From assembly GCA_963815665.1 (NCBI GenBank), contig CAWFHN010000011.1:463746-527745 (forward strand): DNA of 64,000 bases, given 5' to 3'. The position numbers and the translations under genes were made by a program. Within the stretch, counting starts at the first letter, position 1, and each line of letters opens with the position of its first letter. Below the pieces are notes generated by a model. That model did no database searches. It had not been told where the DNA came from and worked only from the letters and a program-made list of their open reading frames with translations. The stretch is from DASUPK01 sp963815665. GTDB lineage: Bacteria > Actinomycetota > Thermoleophilia > Solirubrobacterales > 70-9. This document shows, piece by piece, positions 51,406 to 59,035 of this stretch.

Positions 51406-51966
51406 ATGGCGGAGGCATCAAGAGAGGATGCATGGCAGCTCGTTTGCGAGTGGATCGACTCCGACTCGCTGAGAAAGCACCTGCTCGGAGTCGAGGCGGC
51501 GATGCGCGCCTACGCCCGCAAGTGGGATGAGGACGAGGAGCTCTACGCGGTCACGGGCCTGGTCCACGACCTCGACTACGAGCGCTATCCGGACCTCGAC
51601 ACGGCCCATCCCCGCCACGCGATCAAGGAGCTGGAGGAGCGCGCCTATCCGCAGGACGTGATCGACGCCGTCGCCGGCCACGCCGACTTCATGGGCGTGC
51701 CGCGCGAGACCCGGATGGCGAAGACGCTCTACGCGGTCGACGAGCTCTCCGGCTTCGTCGCCGCATGCGCCCTGGTGCGCCCCACGGGCATCGAGGGGAT
51801 GAAGCCGAAGTCCGTCAAGAAGAAGCTGAAGCAGCCGTCGTTCGCCGCCGCCGTCAACCGCGAGGAGGTCCAGCGGGGAATCGACGAGCTGGGCGTCGAC
51901 GCCGACGAGCACATCGCCCTGATCATCGAAGCGCTGTCCGAGCGCTCCGCTGAACTCGGACTGTGA
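51406..51966 (+). CDS. HD-domain phosphohydrolase family protein
   Basis: 186 residues with SLRKHLLGVEAAMRAYA, the HD metal pair in TGLVHDLDYERYPD, and AVAGHADFMGVPRETRMAKT with the later metal-binding residues, then LYAVDELSGF. This is the small HD/HDIG family whose members hydrolyse nucleotides or phosphoesters. The stop overlaps the GTG start of the hydrolase gene. Substrate unknown. Confidence 0.82.
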   Translation: MAEASREDAWQLVCEWIDSDSLRKHLLGVEAAMRAYARKWDEDEELYAVTGLVHDLDYERYPDLDTAHPRHAIKELEERAYPQDVIDAVAGHADFMGVPRETRMAKTLYAVDELSGFVAACALVRPTGIEGMKPKSVKKKLKQPSFAAAVNREEVQRGIDELGVDADEHIALIIEALSERSAELGL

Positions 51967-52979
51967 GCCGCTGGCTCAAGATCACCCTCGGCATCATCGG
52001 CGGGCTCATCGTCCTCCTGCTGCTCAACGCGCTGGTCGTCTCCAACGAGACCAAGGCCGCGTACGTCCGGGACGAGGGAGCGCGGCTCGTTGACACCTCG
52101 AGCGGCACGCTCCAGGTGCTCGACCAGGGCGACCCCCAGGGAAGCCCGATCGTCCTGCTCCACTGCGCGACCTGCTCGATGGACTGGTGGGACAACCTCG
52201 CACCGCTGCTGGAGCAGGACCATCGAGTCATCCGCATCGACCTTCTCGGGATGGGCGGGTCGGACAAGCCGGGATCCGGGTACTCGATGGACGATCAGGC
52301 GAGCGCTGTCGCCGAGGCGCTCGCGAAGCTGCACGTGGTCGGCGCGACGGTGGTCGGCCACTCGCTCGGCGGCAGCGTCGCGGTCGCGGTCGCCGAGCAG
52401 AGCCCCCAGCTTGCCTCCAGGATCGTGATCGTCGACCAGTCGCCCGATGACGGCTTCGAGCACGAATCGCTGGGCGAGCACCTCAGCATGTGGCCCGTGA
52501 TCGGGCAGGCGGTGGCGCGCCTCGTGCAGGTCGCGCCGGCATCCATGGTTCGCGGCGAGTACGACCAGGCGTTCGCGCCGGGGTACAACATCGCGAGCGG
52601 CTTCGACAATCCCGACCAGCCCGTGGACGATCTGCGCACGATGACCTACACCTCCCTCAAGGAGACCATCGACGCCGAGCAGGACTATGTCGACGAGAGC
52701 CCCCTCGACAAGCGCCTGGAGGCGCTGCACCTCCCTCTGCTGGTCATCTTCGGCGCCGAGGACCAGATCTACGATCCGCAGGCCGCGATCGCCCGCTACG
52801 GGCAGGTGCCGGGAGCACAGACGCACCTGATCCCGGGGGCCGGGCACTCGCCGAACGTCGAGAAGCCGAATCTCGTCGCGCCGCTGATCCTGGCGTTCGC
52901 GACCCCGCCGAAGTCCCCCGCCGCGAAGAAGGCGCCGCCCGCGAAGGCCTCGCCGAAGAAGAAACGGGCCCGCAAATAG
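51963..52979 (+). CDS. Membrane-anchored alpha/beta hydrolase with basic tail
   Basis: 338 residues. An N-terminal membrane anchor (about 4-26, IGGLIVLLLLNALVV) is followed by a hydrolase domain with VLLHCATCSMDWW (oxyanion), the nucleophile elbow VVGHSLGGSVAVAV, GAEDQIYDP (acid) and PGAGHSPNVEKP (His). The last 25 residues are Lys/Pro/Ala-rich (AKKAPPAKASPKKKRARK), recalling the PQQ-repeat protein at 42 kb. Starts with GTG in a GTGA overlap. The domain probably faces outward; its ester substrate is unknown. Confidence 0.87.
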   Translation: MSRWLKITLGIIGGLIVLLLLNALVVSNETKAAYVRDEGARLVDTSSGTLQVLDQGDPQGSPIVLLHCATCSMDWWDNLAPLLEQDHRVIRIDLLGMGGSDKPGSGYSMDDQASAVAEALAKLHVVGATVVGHSLGGSVAVAVAEQSPQLASRIVIVDQSPDDGFEHESLGEHLSMWPVIGQAVARLVQVAPASMVRGEYDQAFAPGYNIASGFDNPDQPVDDLRTMTYTSLKETIDAEQDYVDESPLDKRLEALHLPLLVIFGAEDQIYDPQAAIARYGQVPGAQTHLIPGAGHSPNVEKPNLVAPLILAFATPPKSPAAKKAPPAKASPKKKRARK

Positions 52980-52980
52980 C

Positions 52981-53036
52981 GAGAAGGCCCGGTTTCCCGG
53001 GCCTTCTCTAAGAACAAGGTTGCCCTTGTTCCATTG
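52981..53036 (-). ncRNA. Small RNA candidate 1: two GNRA-capped hairpins behind a promoter
   Basis: On the minus strand, downstream of a TTGACT-N16-TAGGGT promoter, the expected transcript starts near 53036. It folds into GAACAAGG-GCAA-CCTTGTTC (53012-53031) and then a perfect 12-bp hairpin GAGAAGGCCCGG-GAAA-CCGGGCCTTCTC (52981-53008), the likely terminator. No open reading frame fits. The terminator stem is shared with the 3' end of the convergent hydrolase gene. A similarly built unit lies at 56.4 kb. Confidence 0.5.
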
Positions 53037-53042
53037 AGGAGC

Positions 53043-53070
53043 ACCCTACGCCTCGTGAAAGCGAAGTCAA
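53043..53070 (-). promoter_or_regulatory. Promoter of small RNA candidate 1
   Basis: Minus strand TTGACT (53065-53070), a 16-base spacer, and TAGGGT (53043-53048). The whole segment including the bases after -10 (GCTC) is conserved with the promoter at 56471-56498. There is no gene start nearby that it could serve. Confidence 0.6.
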
Positions 53071-53165
53071 GACCCTGTCAACGGACGTTCTCGCAATCTG
53101 CGGAAAATGAACGTCCGGACGCCCGTCCCGGCTAGGCACGAATCAAAAGGCAAAACCCCCGCTTC

Positions 53166-53205
53166 CCATGCAAAGCGGTGCTCTCGACCATCCGGTTCCG
53201 TCAGG
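53166..53205 (+). repeat. Isolated copy of the IS1595-like terminal repeat
   Basis: CCATGCAAAGC, then ATCCGGTT 13 bases on and TCAGG three bases after that, with exactly the spacing of the two ends of the IS at 55331-56370. It is in the same orientation as the left end. No transposase coding sequence adjoins it, so it is either a relic of another copy or the outer end of a larger element that includes the GGDEF-EAL gene. Confidence 0.6.
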
Positions 53206-53236
53206 TTCCTCTCGCGGCGTTCGGCGGGCCGATGGG

Positions 53237-55090
53237 TTAGTGACCGCGTGCAAGTGGGCCATCCTGGGCGTGGGCGGGCGCCACGCGGGCTCGGCCGCGT
53301 CGTTGCGCTGAACGGGCCTCGGCGGTCGCCATTGGTTGCTTCTGCGTGGTCCGGGCGGCGGCTCGTAGGGCGGCGAGATCGCCCGGGGGAATCGCAGGCG
53401 CGAACATGTAGCCCTGAACCGCGTCGCAGTCGAGCGCGAGCAGCCCATCACGTTGGCCGCGCGTCTCGACGCCCTCTCCGACGACGGTCATGCCGAGGGC
53501 GTGCGCCATGGCGATCACCGCGGCGACGATGTCGTGGTCGCGGGATCCTCCCTCCAGCTGCGCGATGAAGCTACGGTCGATCTTCAGCGTGTCGGTGTGC
53601 AGCTGCTGCAGATGCGCGAGGGTCGAGTAGCCGGTCCCGAAGTCATCGAGCGCGATGCGCACGCCAAGTTCGGCGAGGGACTCGAGCACCTGATTGGCGG
53701 CGCCAAGCTCACCGATCAACGCGGTCTCGGTGACCTCTAGGCAGAGGCGAGAGGCCGCGATCCGATGGCGCTCGAGCGCGCTTGCGACCCGCTCGACCAA
53801 TCCCCGGTCGCGCAGCTGGTAGCCGGAGACGTTCACCGAGAGGGTGAAGTCCTCCCACGATTCATCGTCGGCTCCCCACTCCGCCAATTGCCGGCATGCC
53901 TCGTCGAGCACGAACGTATCGACTTGCTCGATCAGGCCGCGTCGCTCGGCTTGCGCGAGGAACTCGCCCGGGAGGAGGACACCGCGCTGCGGGTGGCGCC
54001 AGCGTACGAGTGCCTCGGCGCCGACGAGTGCACCGTTATCCAGGCGGAACAGCGGCTGATAGAGAACGAACAGCTCCGAGTGCTCGAGCGCCTGGGCCAA
54101 CTCGCCAGCGAGACCAACCGTCGACTCGACGCCGAGGTGGGTCTCCGCGTCGAAGACCTCAAAACGGTTGCGCCCGGCGCTCTTGGCCTCATACAGCGCG
54201 ATGTCGGCCTGACGCAGCAGCTCTCCCGGATCGACGCACGAATCAGTGGTGAGAGCGATGCCGAGGCTTCCGGTCACGGCCAGCTCGGTTTCCGCGACCT
54301 TCATCGGCGCGCGAATCGCGTGCACCATCCGGTCGCCGACCACACGCAGGTCGTCGTGGTTGCCGAGCGGGCACAGCAGCACGAACTCATCGCCGCCGAA
54401 ACGGGCGACGGTGTCCCCGCGGCGGGCGATCGACCTCAGCCGTCGAGCGACCTCGCTCAGCACGATGTCACCCGCGTCGTGACCGAGAGAGTCGTTGACC
54501 TGCTTGAAGTCGTCGAGGTCGACGAACAGGAGTCCCACGCTCCCAGGCTGGCGCTCGAGGGCTAGGAGCGCCTGCGCGAGATGGTCCATCAGCGCGGCGC
54601 GGTTGGCCACGCCGGTCAATCCGTCGTGCAGCGCCTGATGGACGAGTTCTTCTTCGGCCTCAACCTGCGCGGTCACATCGCGGGAGATCCCCCAGGTGCC
54701 GATGATCCTCCCGTCCCCGTCGCGCAGCGGCAGCTTGGTTGTCGAGACCCAGACATCGGAGCGGTCGTGGTATGTCTCTCGCTCGAGTTTGGCTGGCATC
54801 GGCTGACCCGTTCGCAGCACGCGCTGCTCGTCCTCGAACGCGGCGACTGCGTGCGGGCGACTGAAGAGGTCGAAGTCCGTCTTGCCGATCACCTCCTCGA
54901 GCGAGAGTCCCTGCGCTATCCCCGACAGGAATCCGGCGCTGACGAGCAAGAAGCGGCTGTCAAGATCCTTGAAGAAGACGCGCTCGTCGGGATACGCGAG
55001 CAGGTTTCGCATGCACAGGTGAGCGAGCTCCTCGCGCGAGGCTTGATCCGAGTCCGGATGAGCTCGAGAGCCTTTCAAGGCAGTGCCCAC
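53237..55090 (-). CDS. PAS-GGDEF-EAL c-di-GMP turnover protein
   Basis: 617 residues: a PAS domain at about 27-140 (ERVFFKDLDSRFLLVSAGF, GTWGISRDVTAQVEAEEEL), a GGDEF domain with intact ARFGGDEF and an RRGD inhibitory site five residues before it, then an EAL domain with GAEALVRW, SVNVSGYQL, CLEVTETAL, ALDDFGTGYS, KIDRSF, GEGVET and QGYMF. Both cyclase and phosphodiesterase signatures are complete. No membrane segment is seen. It starts at GTG 55090. It lies between an isolated IS end and the IS element, so it may be a passenger or a bystander. Its product could feed the RsiG-like protein at 16.6 kb. Confidence 0.92.
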   Translation of the reverse strand: MGTALKGSRAHPDSDQASREELAHLCMRNLLAYPDERVFFKDLDSRFLLVSAGFLSGIAQGLSLEEVIGKTDFDLFSRPHAVAAFEDEQRVLRTGQPMPAKLERETYHDRSDVWVSTTKLPLRDGDGRIIGTWGISRDVTAQVEAEEELVHQALHDGLTGVANRAALMDHLAQALLALERQPGSVGLLFVDLDDFKQVNDSLGHDAGDIVLSEVARRLRSIARRGDTVARFGGDEFVLLCPLGNHDDLRVVGDRMVHAIRAPMKVAETELAVTGSLGIALTTDSCVDPGELLRQADIALYEAKSAGRNRFEVFDAETHLGVESTVGLAGELAQALEHSELFVLYQPLFRLDNGALVGAEALVRWRHPQRGVLLPGEFLAQAERRGLIEQVDTFVLDEACRQLAEWGADDESWEDFTLSVNVSGYQLRDRGLVERVASALERHRIAASRLCLEVTETALIGELGAANQVLESLAELGVRIALDDFGTGYSTLAHLQQLHTDTLKIDRSFIAQLEGGSRDHDIVAAVIAMAHALGMTVVGEGVETRGQRDGLLALDCDAVQGYMFAPAIPPGDLAALRAAARTTQKQPMATAEARSAQRRGRARVAPAHAQDGPLARGH

Positions 55091-55330
55091 TCAGCCTCGC
55101 AAGTCTGCGGAGCTCTCACGCGCCCGACCGTCTTCCACCGCGGCCGCGCCGCCACACAGGCGTCCCGGGTGCTGGTGATCGCTGGTCTCACCGAGGTGGA
55201 ATCGACGCGCAGACGGGACCAGTAGACCGTAGTTTTCACCGGTCCTTTCGGAAGACGCCATGGGCTCACGCCTTCCTTGCGCGCGGAGGAGTTGTACCAG
55301 CGAGCAATCAACCATCCGATAAGGGCCGCA

Positions 55331-55379
55331 GGGGGCTATCCATGCAAAGCGCCGCTCTTGAGTATCCGGTTGGCTCAGG
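55331..55379. repeat. IS left terminal inverted repeat
   Basis: GGGGGCTATCCATG followed by CAAAGC (55345-55350) and ATCCGGTT (55364-55371), ending TCAGG at 55375-55379. The transposase TGA (55375-55377 on the minus strand) lies inside it. Confidence 0.75.
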
Positions 55380-56300
55380 CTGCGGCTCGGCCGGTGATCT
55401 CGCGGTAGGTCGTCGGCTCGTGCAGCGAGCCGAGCCCGAGTAGCGTCTGGAAGGCCGCCATCGGGGTGCGCCGGCGGTTGTGGCGGAAGACGAACTCGTC
55501 GAGATAGACCCGCAGGTGCTTGGCGGAGGCGCTGCGGTGGGTGCCCTGCAGCCAGATCTTGAGATTGGCGATCGCCCGGTCGGCGCGCGGCAGGAAGAAC
55601 TGGCGGTCGGGCCCGCGCAGGTGCTGCAGCCGCGGGCGGTGGTCGAAGCCGGACTTAGGGAGTCCGCCGTAGCCGCTCCAGCCGTCGGTGTGGACGATCG
55701 TGCCGGGCTCGACGATCTCGTTCACCCAGCCCGAGAGCGTCTCCCGGTCGAGGCCGTCGAGCACGCTCATGCGCAGGCGACCGGAGCGGGCGCCGCGGAC
55801 CTCGACCGCGACGCCGACGAGCGTCTTCCCATCGCGCTCGCGGCCGCCACGACGCGAGGAATGGCGCCCGCCGACGTAGGTCTCATCGATCTCGACCTCG
55901 CCCCGCAGCGGCTCCCGCTCGGGGTTCACCATCGCCCGGCGCAGCTTCTGCAGGATCAGCCAGGCGGTCTCGTAGCGCCCGATGCCGAGCTGGCGCTGCA
56001 GCTGCTTGGCGGAGATCCCCGGGGTGTGGGTGGCGACCAGGTAGGCCGACCAGAACCAAAGTCGCAGCGGGGTGCGGGTTCGGTGCATCACCCTCCCCGC
56101 CGTGACCGAGGCCTGATGGTGGCAGCGAGCCACTCCCAGAGGTGGCGACGCTCCAGCACCCAGGCGTGCTCCCCGCCGCAGGCCGGGCAGCGGTAGCCCT
56201 CCGGCCAGCGCGAGGCCGCTAGGTACTCGAGGCAGGCCGCCTCATCCGAGAAGCGATCCTGGAAGTCCACGATCGTGCGCGGGAAGTCTGGCCGGCCCAT
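55375..56300 (-). pseudogene. IS1595 (ISXO2-like) transposase, disrupted by a one-base frameshift
   Basis: Two adjacent frames together make one transposase. The first (56300-56088) has the N-terminal zinc-ribbon start (FQDRFSDEAACLEYLAASRW, GYRCPACGGEHAWVLERRHL). The second (56133-55375) continues with RCHHQASVTAG, HTH-like TPGISAKQLQRQLGIGRYE, and the catalytic acids in EVEIDETYVGGRH and IVHTDGWSGYGG with the third-position Asn in FRHNRRRTP. Inserting one base near 56135 would read ECARCHH and restore the second CxxC of the ribbon. No typical slippery heptamer is seen at the junction, so this looks like a mutation rather than programmed frameshifting. Confidence 0.82.
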
Positions 56301-56321
56301 GCGACGACCGTAGGCACGGCA

Positions 56322-56370
56322 CCTGACGGAACCGGATACTCAGGAGCGGTGCTTTGTCCATGGCTCCGCC
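56322..56370. repeat. IS right terminal inverted repeat
   Basis: On the plus strand CCTGA (56322-56326), AACCGGAT (56330-56337), GCTTTG (56351-56356), then CCATGGCTCCGCC. It is the inverted counterpart of the left end with the same 27-base core spacing. Confidence 0.75.
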
Positions 56371-56390
56371 AGCCGCCCCGACAAAGCGAA

Positions 56391-56464
56391 ACGGCCCGGT
56401 TTCCCGGGCCGTCTCTGTTTGAGCTGACCTGATTGACCTTTCGATCAACCCGTCTTGCTCAAGT
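56391..56464 (-). ncRNA. Small RNA candidate 2: GNRA hairpins behind the same promoter type
   Basis: Minus-strand transcript expected from about 56464. TTGAGC (56457-56462 on the plus strand as GCTCAA) pairs with GCTCAA further on, enclosing an 8-bp stem GGTTGATC-GAAA-GGTCAATC (56431-56450). A terminator-like hairpin ACGGCCCGG-GAAA-CCGGGCCGT (56391-56412) follows, then TTTCGCTTTG. Promoter, GNRA loops and terminator design match the unit at 53.0 kb, although the first stem differs in sequence. No coding potential seen. Confidence 0.5.
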
Positions 56465-56470
56465 GCGAGC

Positions 56471-56498
56471 ACCCTAGCGCGTGCAACAGCGAGGTCAA
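56471..56498 (-). promoter_or_regulatory. Promoter of small RNA candidate 2
   Basis: Minus strand TTGACC (56493-56498), 16-base spacer, TAGGGT (56471-56476), followed by GCTCG. The spacer also resembles that of candidate 1 (TCGCT at its start in both). The next gene upstream (56578) reads the same way, so the promoter lies in its 3' flank and serves only the RNA. Confidence 0.6.
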
Positions 56499-56577
56499 TG
56501 GGGTGCAAAGGCGAGATCTCGCTGTTTGCGGCGATCGGCGATTTTCGGCTCGGTCCGAATCCCCGCAAAATCGGCGA

Positions 56578-57039
56578 TCAGACGAGCCACTCGCCTCGGC
56601 GCATCAGCTGGCGGTGCTCGATCTCGGCCGACTCGCGCCAGGCCTGGATGTTGTGGGGAGTGACCCGGAGGTAGATGTACTCCTCGGCCATCTCTCGCGG
56701 ATCGAAATCGCTCGACCGGGCGTGTTCGTCCTCCAGCTCGCGGTTCGTCCCCATTGGGATGGCCTCCACCGGGCCCTCGATGATCACCACGTCGCGAGTC
56801 GAGCCCAGCGCGAGGCGCGCCCACCCGGCTCGGATCAGGTTCATTGCGGTGCGACTCGTGGGCGGGGTCGCAACCGTCACCGTCGCACCGACCCAGCCGA
56901 AAGAGAGCGGAATGAGATGAGCGCGCCCGTTCGCGTCGGCTGACGCCACCCAGAGGTCGATCTCGGCCTCCAGCATCGCCAGGACATCGGCCTTGCGCTT
57001 CGCGCGCGGACGCGGCGTTGGCTGTTCGTAAGGGCTCAT
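56578..57039 (-). CDS. Pyridoxamine 5'-phosphate oxidase-like flavin-binding protein
   Basis: 153 residues of the split-barrel fold: MLEAEIDLWVASADANGRAHLIPLSFGWVG (split by strand turns), TVATPPTSRTAMNLI and ARLALGSTRDVVIIEGPVEA. These are the FMN/F420-binding strands of PPOX-class proteins. In actinobacteria many such proteins use F420. Start at the ATG 57039. Substrate unknown. Confidence 0.8.
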   Translation of the reverse strand: MSPYEQPTPRPRAKRKADVLAMLEAEIDLWVASADANGRAHLIPLSFGWVGATVTVATPPTSRTAMNLIRAGWARLALGSTRDVVIIEGPVEAIPMGTNRELEDEHARSSDFDPREMAEEYIYLRVTPHNIQAWRESAEIEHRQLMRRGEWLV

Positions 57040-57091
57040 GTCGCTGAGACGAACGAGGCGGACCGAAATGGACAGCCGCCGTGGCGGCTGG

Positions 57092-57421
57092 TCACCGCCA
57101 GCGGCCGCCGGCCTTCGCCCATTCGACCATGTGGTCGACGGAGCAGAAGGCGTCCGCGACACGGTGCTCACCTCGGTGTCGGACGAGCAGGAGGTGGGTG
57201 TCGGTGAGCTCCGCGTCGCAGTGAGAGCAGTTGGTCGCTCCCTCGTCCAGCGACGGTGGCTCGCTCATCTCCCCCGGGTCCCAGTGCGCCCCCTTGATCG
57301 ACCAGGGGACTAGGTGCTCGAGCCGGCAGAAGACCGCTCGGCGCTCCCCCGCGGGTTCATAGGCGCGGAAGCCGTCCCCCGGCTCGACCTCGGCCCCGCA
57401 CCAGGTACAGCTCTCGTTCAT
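57092..57421 (-). CDS. Duplicated zinc-finger protein (two CxxC...CxxxH units)
   Basis: 109 residues made of two similar halves. Unit 1: Cys5, Cys8, Cys32, His36 (SCTWCGAEVEPGDGF ... VFCRLEHLVPW). Unit 2: Cys65, Cys68, Cys93, His97 (NCSHCDAELTDTH ... AFCSVDHMVEW). The pattern resembles small treble-clef/TRASH-type metal-binding modules. It diverges from the dehydrogenase gene with 20 bases between starts and precedes the PPOX-like gene. Role unknown; metal binding is inferred. Confidence 0.72.
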   Translation of the reverse strand: MNESCTWCGAEVEPGDGFRAYEPAGERRAVFCRLEHLVPWSIKGAHWDPGEMSEPPSLDEGATNCSHCDAELTDTHLLLVRHRGEHRVADAFCSVDHMVEWAKAGGRWR

Positions 57422-57441
57422 GTGAGTAGCCTCGCAGCCCG

Positions 57442-58500
57442 ATGGCCGATCTTCGCATCGTGGTGCTCGAGGGGGATCAGACCGGGCAGGAGCTGCTCGA
57501 GCAGGCGCTGCGGCTCGTCGCCCCGGACGTGATCGGGCTGGACGTCGAGCTCCAGCGCTTCGACCTCTCGCTGGAGAACCGGCGGCGCACCGAGAACGGG
57601 GTCTGCACCGAGGCGGCGGAGGCGATGGCGGAGGCGGGCTTCGGCATCAAGGCGGCGACGATCACGCCGGAGGGCGCCGATGACGTCGGCAGCCCCAATC
57701 GCCTGATCCGGGAGGCGGTCGACGGGAAGGTGATCGTGCGGACCGGCCGCCGCATCCCCGGCGTCAGCCCCGTGGCGGGGATTCATCATCCGATCTCGGT
57801 GGTTCGCATGGCGATCGAGGATGCCTATGGCGCCGAGGAGTCGCGCCGCCCCGAGAACGGCGACGAGGTCGCGCAGCGCACCGAGCTGATCCATCGCTCG
57901 AACTGCCGCGCGGTGGCCGAGTACGCGTTCCGGACGGCGAAGGAGATCGGCGGCCGCGTCTACGGCGGGCCGAAGTGGACCGTCAGCCCCGTCTACGAGG
58001 GGATGCTGAAGGAGGAGATGGACGCGGCGGCCGAGCGCCACCCCGAGGTCGCCTATGAGCCCCTGCTGATCGACGCCACCTACGCCGGGCTGCTCACCGG
58101 CCGCGCGGATGCACCGCTCGTGATCCCGAGCCTCAACCGCGACGGCGATCTGCTCTCCGACCTCGTCCTGCCGCTCTACGGGTCGATCGCCGGGGCGGAG
58201 TCGGTCCTCCTCGCGCTCGACGACGAGCTGCGGGTGCGCGTGGCGATGAGTGAGGCCCCGCACGGGACCGCCCCCGCCCTGGAGGGAAAGGACATCGCCA
58301 ACCCGATGGGGATGATCCTGGCGGCGGCCGCGGTGCTCCATTACGCCGGCGTCGCCGGAGTCGAGGAGGCGCCTCGCGCCTCGCGGGCCATCTACGAGGC
58401 CGTGTTCGCGACTGCCGCGGCCGGCATCCGAACCCCCGATCTGATGGGCCATGCGAGCACCACCGAGTTCACGGACGCGGTGATCGAGCGGCTCAGATGA
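57442..58500 (+). CDS. Isocitrate/isopropylmalate dehydrogenase family protein
   Basis: 352 residues with IVVLEGDQTGQELLEQAL at the start, RTGRRIPGVSPVAGIHHPIS, the metal motif NRDGDLLSDLVLPL, and the cofactor loop EAPHGTAPALEGKDIANPMGM. The last motif is diagnostic of the beta-decarboxylating dehydrogenases. The residues normally used to separate isocitrate, isopropylmalate and tartrate enzymes do not give a clear answer, and there is no leu gene beside it. Its 3' end overlaps the convergent lipoprotein gene by eight bases. Confidence 0.88.
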   Translation: MADLRIVVLEGDQTGQELLEQALRLVAPDVIGLDVELQRFDLSLENRRRTENGVCTEAAEAMAEAGFGIKAATITPEGADDVGSPNRLIREAVDGKVIVRTGRRIPGVSPVAGIHHPISVVRMAIEDAYGAEESRRPENGDEVAQRTELIHRSNCRAVAEYAFRTAKEIGGRVYGGPKWTVSPVYEGMLKEEMDAAAERHPEVAYEPLLIDATYAGLLTGRADAPLVIPSLNRDGDLLSDLVLPLYGSIAGAESVLLALDDELRVRVAMSEAPHGTAPALEGKDIANPMGMILAAAAVLHYAGVAGVEEAPRASRAIYEAVFATAAAGIRTPDLMGHASTTEFTDAVIERLR

Positions 58501-58981
58501 TCGGCGCCGTGCTGGTCGGCCCGGTCGGCTCGGTGTCGACGACGCGGCGCCATTCGGTGATGTGGCCGTCGTGGATCACGAAGGCCGTCTTGGCCGTTTC
58601 GCCGATGCCGTTGCCACACTGTCCCGGGCCCGGTCGCTCGGTCAGCACGAAGCTGGCGATCGTGTACTTCCCCGACGAGGTCGCCGCGGTGAGCTTCGCC
58701 CCGCACGGCAGGGACTGATTGAAGACCTCCACCTGCGGGCGGGTGGTGAGGCGCAGCGCGGGTGCCCCGTTCTGGATGACGCTGGGGAGCGCGAACCGGT
58801 CGCTGGCCGCCGAGATGTCGCCGGAGCGGAGCTCGTCCGCCCATCCCTTGATCACCTGAATCGCATCGGCATCCGCTCCGCCCGGGATGGTGCTGCTCCG
58901 ATCCGATGAGGACCCGCAGCCCGAGAGCGCCACGATGCTCAGGGTGACCAGGGCGGTAATCGCTCGCGCCATCACCGCCAA
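58493..58981 (-). CDS. Putative lipoprotein of unknown function
   Basis: 162 residues with a lipoprotein signal: a hydrophobic stretch (ITALVTLSIVALSGC) ending in the lipobox Cys22. The mature part has IQVIKGWADELRSGDISAAS and VFNQSLPCGAKLTAAT, a pattern like NTF2-fold extracellular domains, with two further cysteines. ATG starts at 58981 and 58972 are both possible. It would be processed by LspA. It diverges from the SOS cassette. Confidence 0.75.
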   Translation of the reverse strand: MAVMARAITALVTLSIVALSGCGSSSDRSSTIPGGADADAIQVIKGWADELRSGDISAASDRFALPSVIQNGAPALRLTTRPQVEVFNQSLPCGAKLTAATSSGKYTIASFVLTERPGPGQCGNGIGETAKTAFVIHDGHITEWRRVVDTEPTGPTSTAPII

Positions 58982-58999
58982 TCATCGCAGCGCGCTTCC

Positions 59000-59035
59000 T
59001 TGACCTTTCGGCCCGGGTATACGAACATACGTTCG
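59000..59035 (+). promoter_or_regulatory. LexA (SOS) box and promoter of imuB-dnaE2
   Basis: The palindrome CGAACATACGTTCG at 59022-59035 fits the Gram-positive LexA consensus CGAACRNRYGTTYC-type. A TTGACC hexamer at 59000-59005 stands 17 bases before GAACAT (59023-59028), so LexA would cover the -10. Transcription would begin at or next to the ATG at 59036, giving a leaderless message. Confidence 0.85.

Larger units (their letters stand above)
55331..56370 (-). mobile_element. IS1595-family insertion sequence (about 1.04 kb)
   Basis: A transposase region bounded by imperfect inverted repeats of about 49 bases (55331-55379 and 56322-56370). They share CAAAGC, GCTC, TGAGTATCCGGTT and TCAGG in register. 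The right repeat lies 22 bases upstream of the transposase ATG; the left repeat contains the transposase stop. Size fits the family. No 8-bp target duplication is visible beside the ends as I place them, which may reflect decay or misplacement of the outermost bases. Confidence 0.8.

Noticed and set aside
52981..53008. Hairpin as a simple terminator of the hydrolase gene at 51963-52979
   Set aside because: It may do that too, but there is no T-run on the plus strand and the same promoter-hairpin-terminator arrangement recurs on the minus strand at 56.4 kb away from any convergent gene, so I favour a small RNA.
56088..56140. Programmed ribosomal frameshift in the transposase
   Set aside because: No slippery heptamer or downstream pseudoknot is evident, and the family normally uses a single frame.
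55323..56378. Target-site duplication flanking the IS
   Set aside because: The eight bases outside each end (GGGCCGCA and AGCCGCCC) do not match; shifting the ends by a few bases gave no convincing direct repeat.
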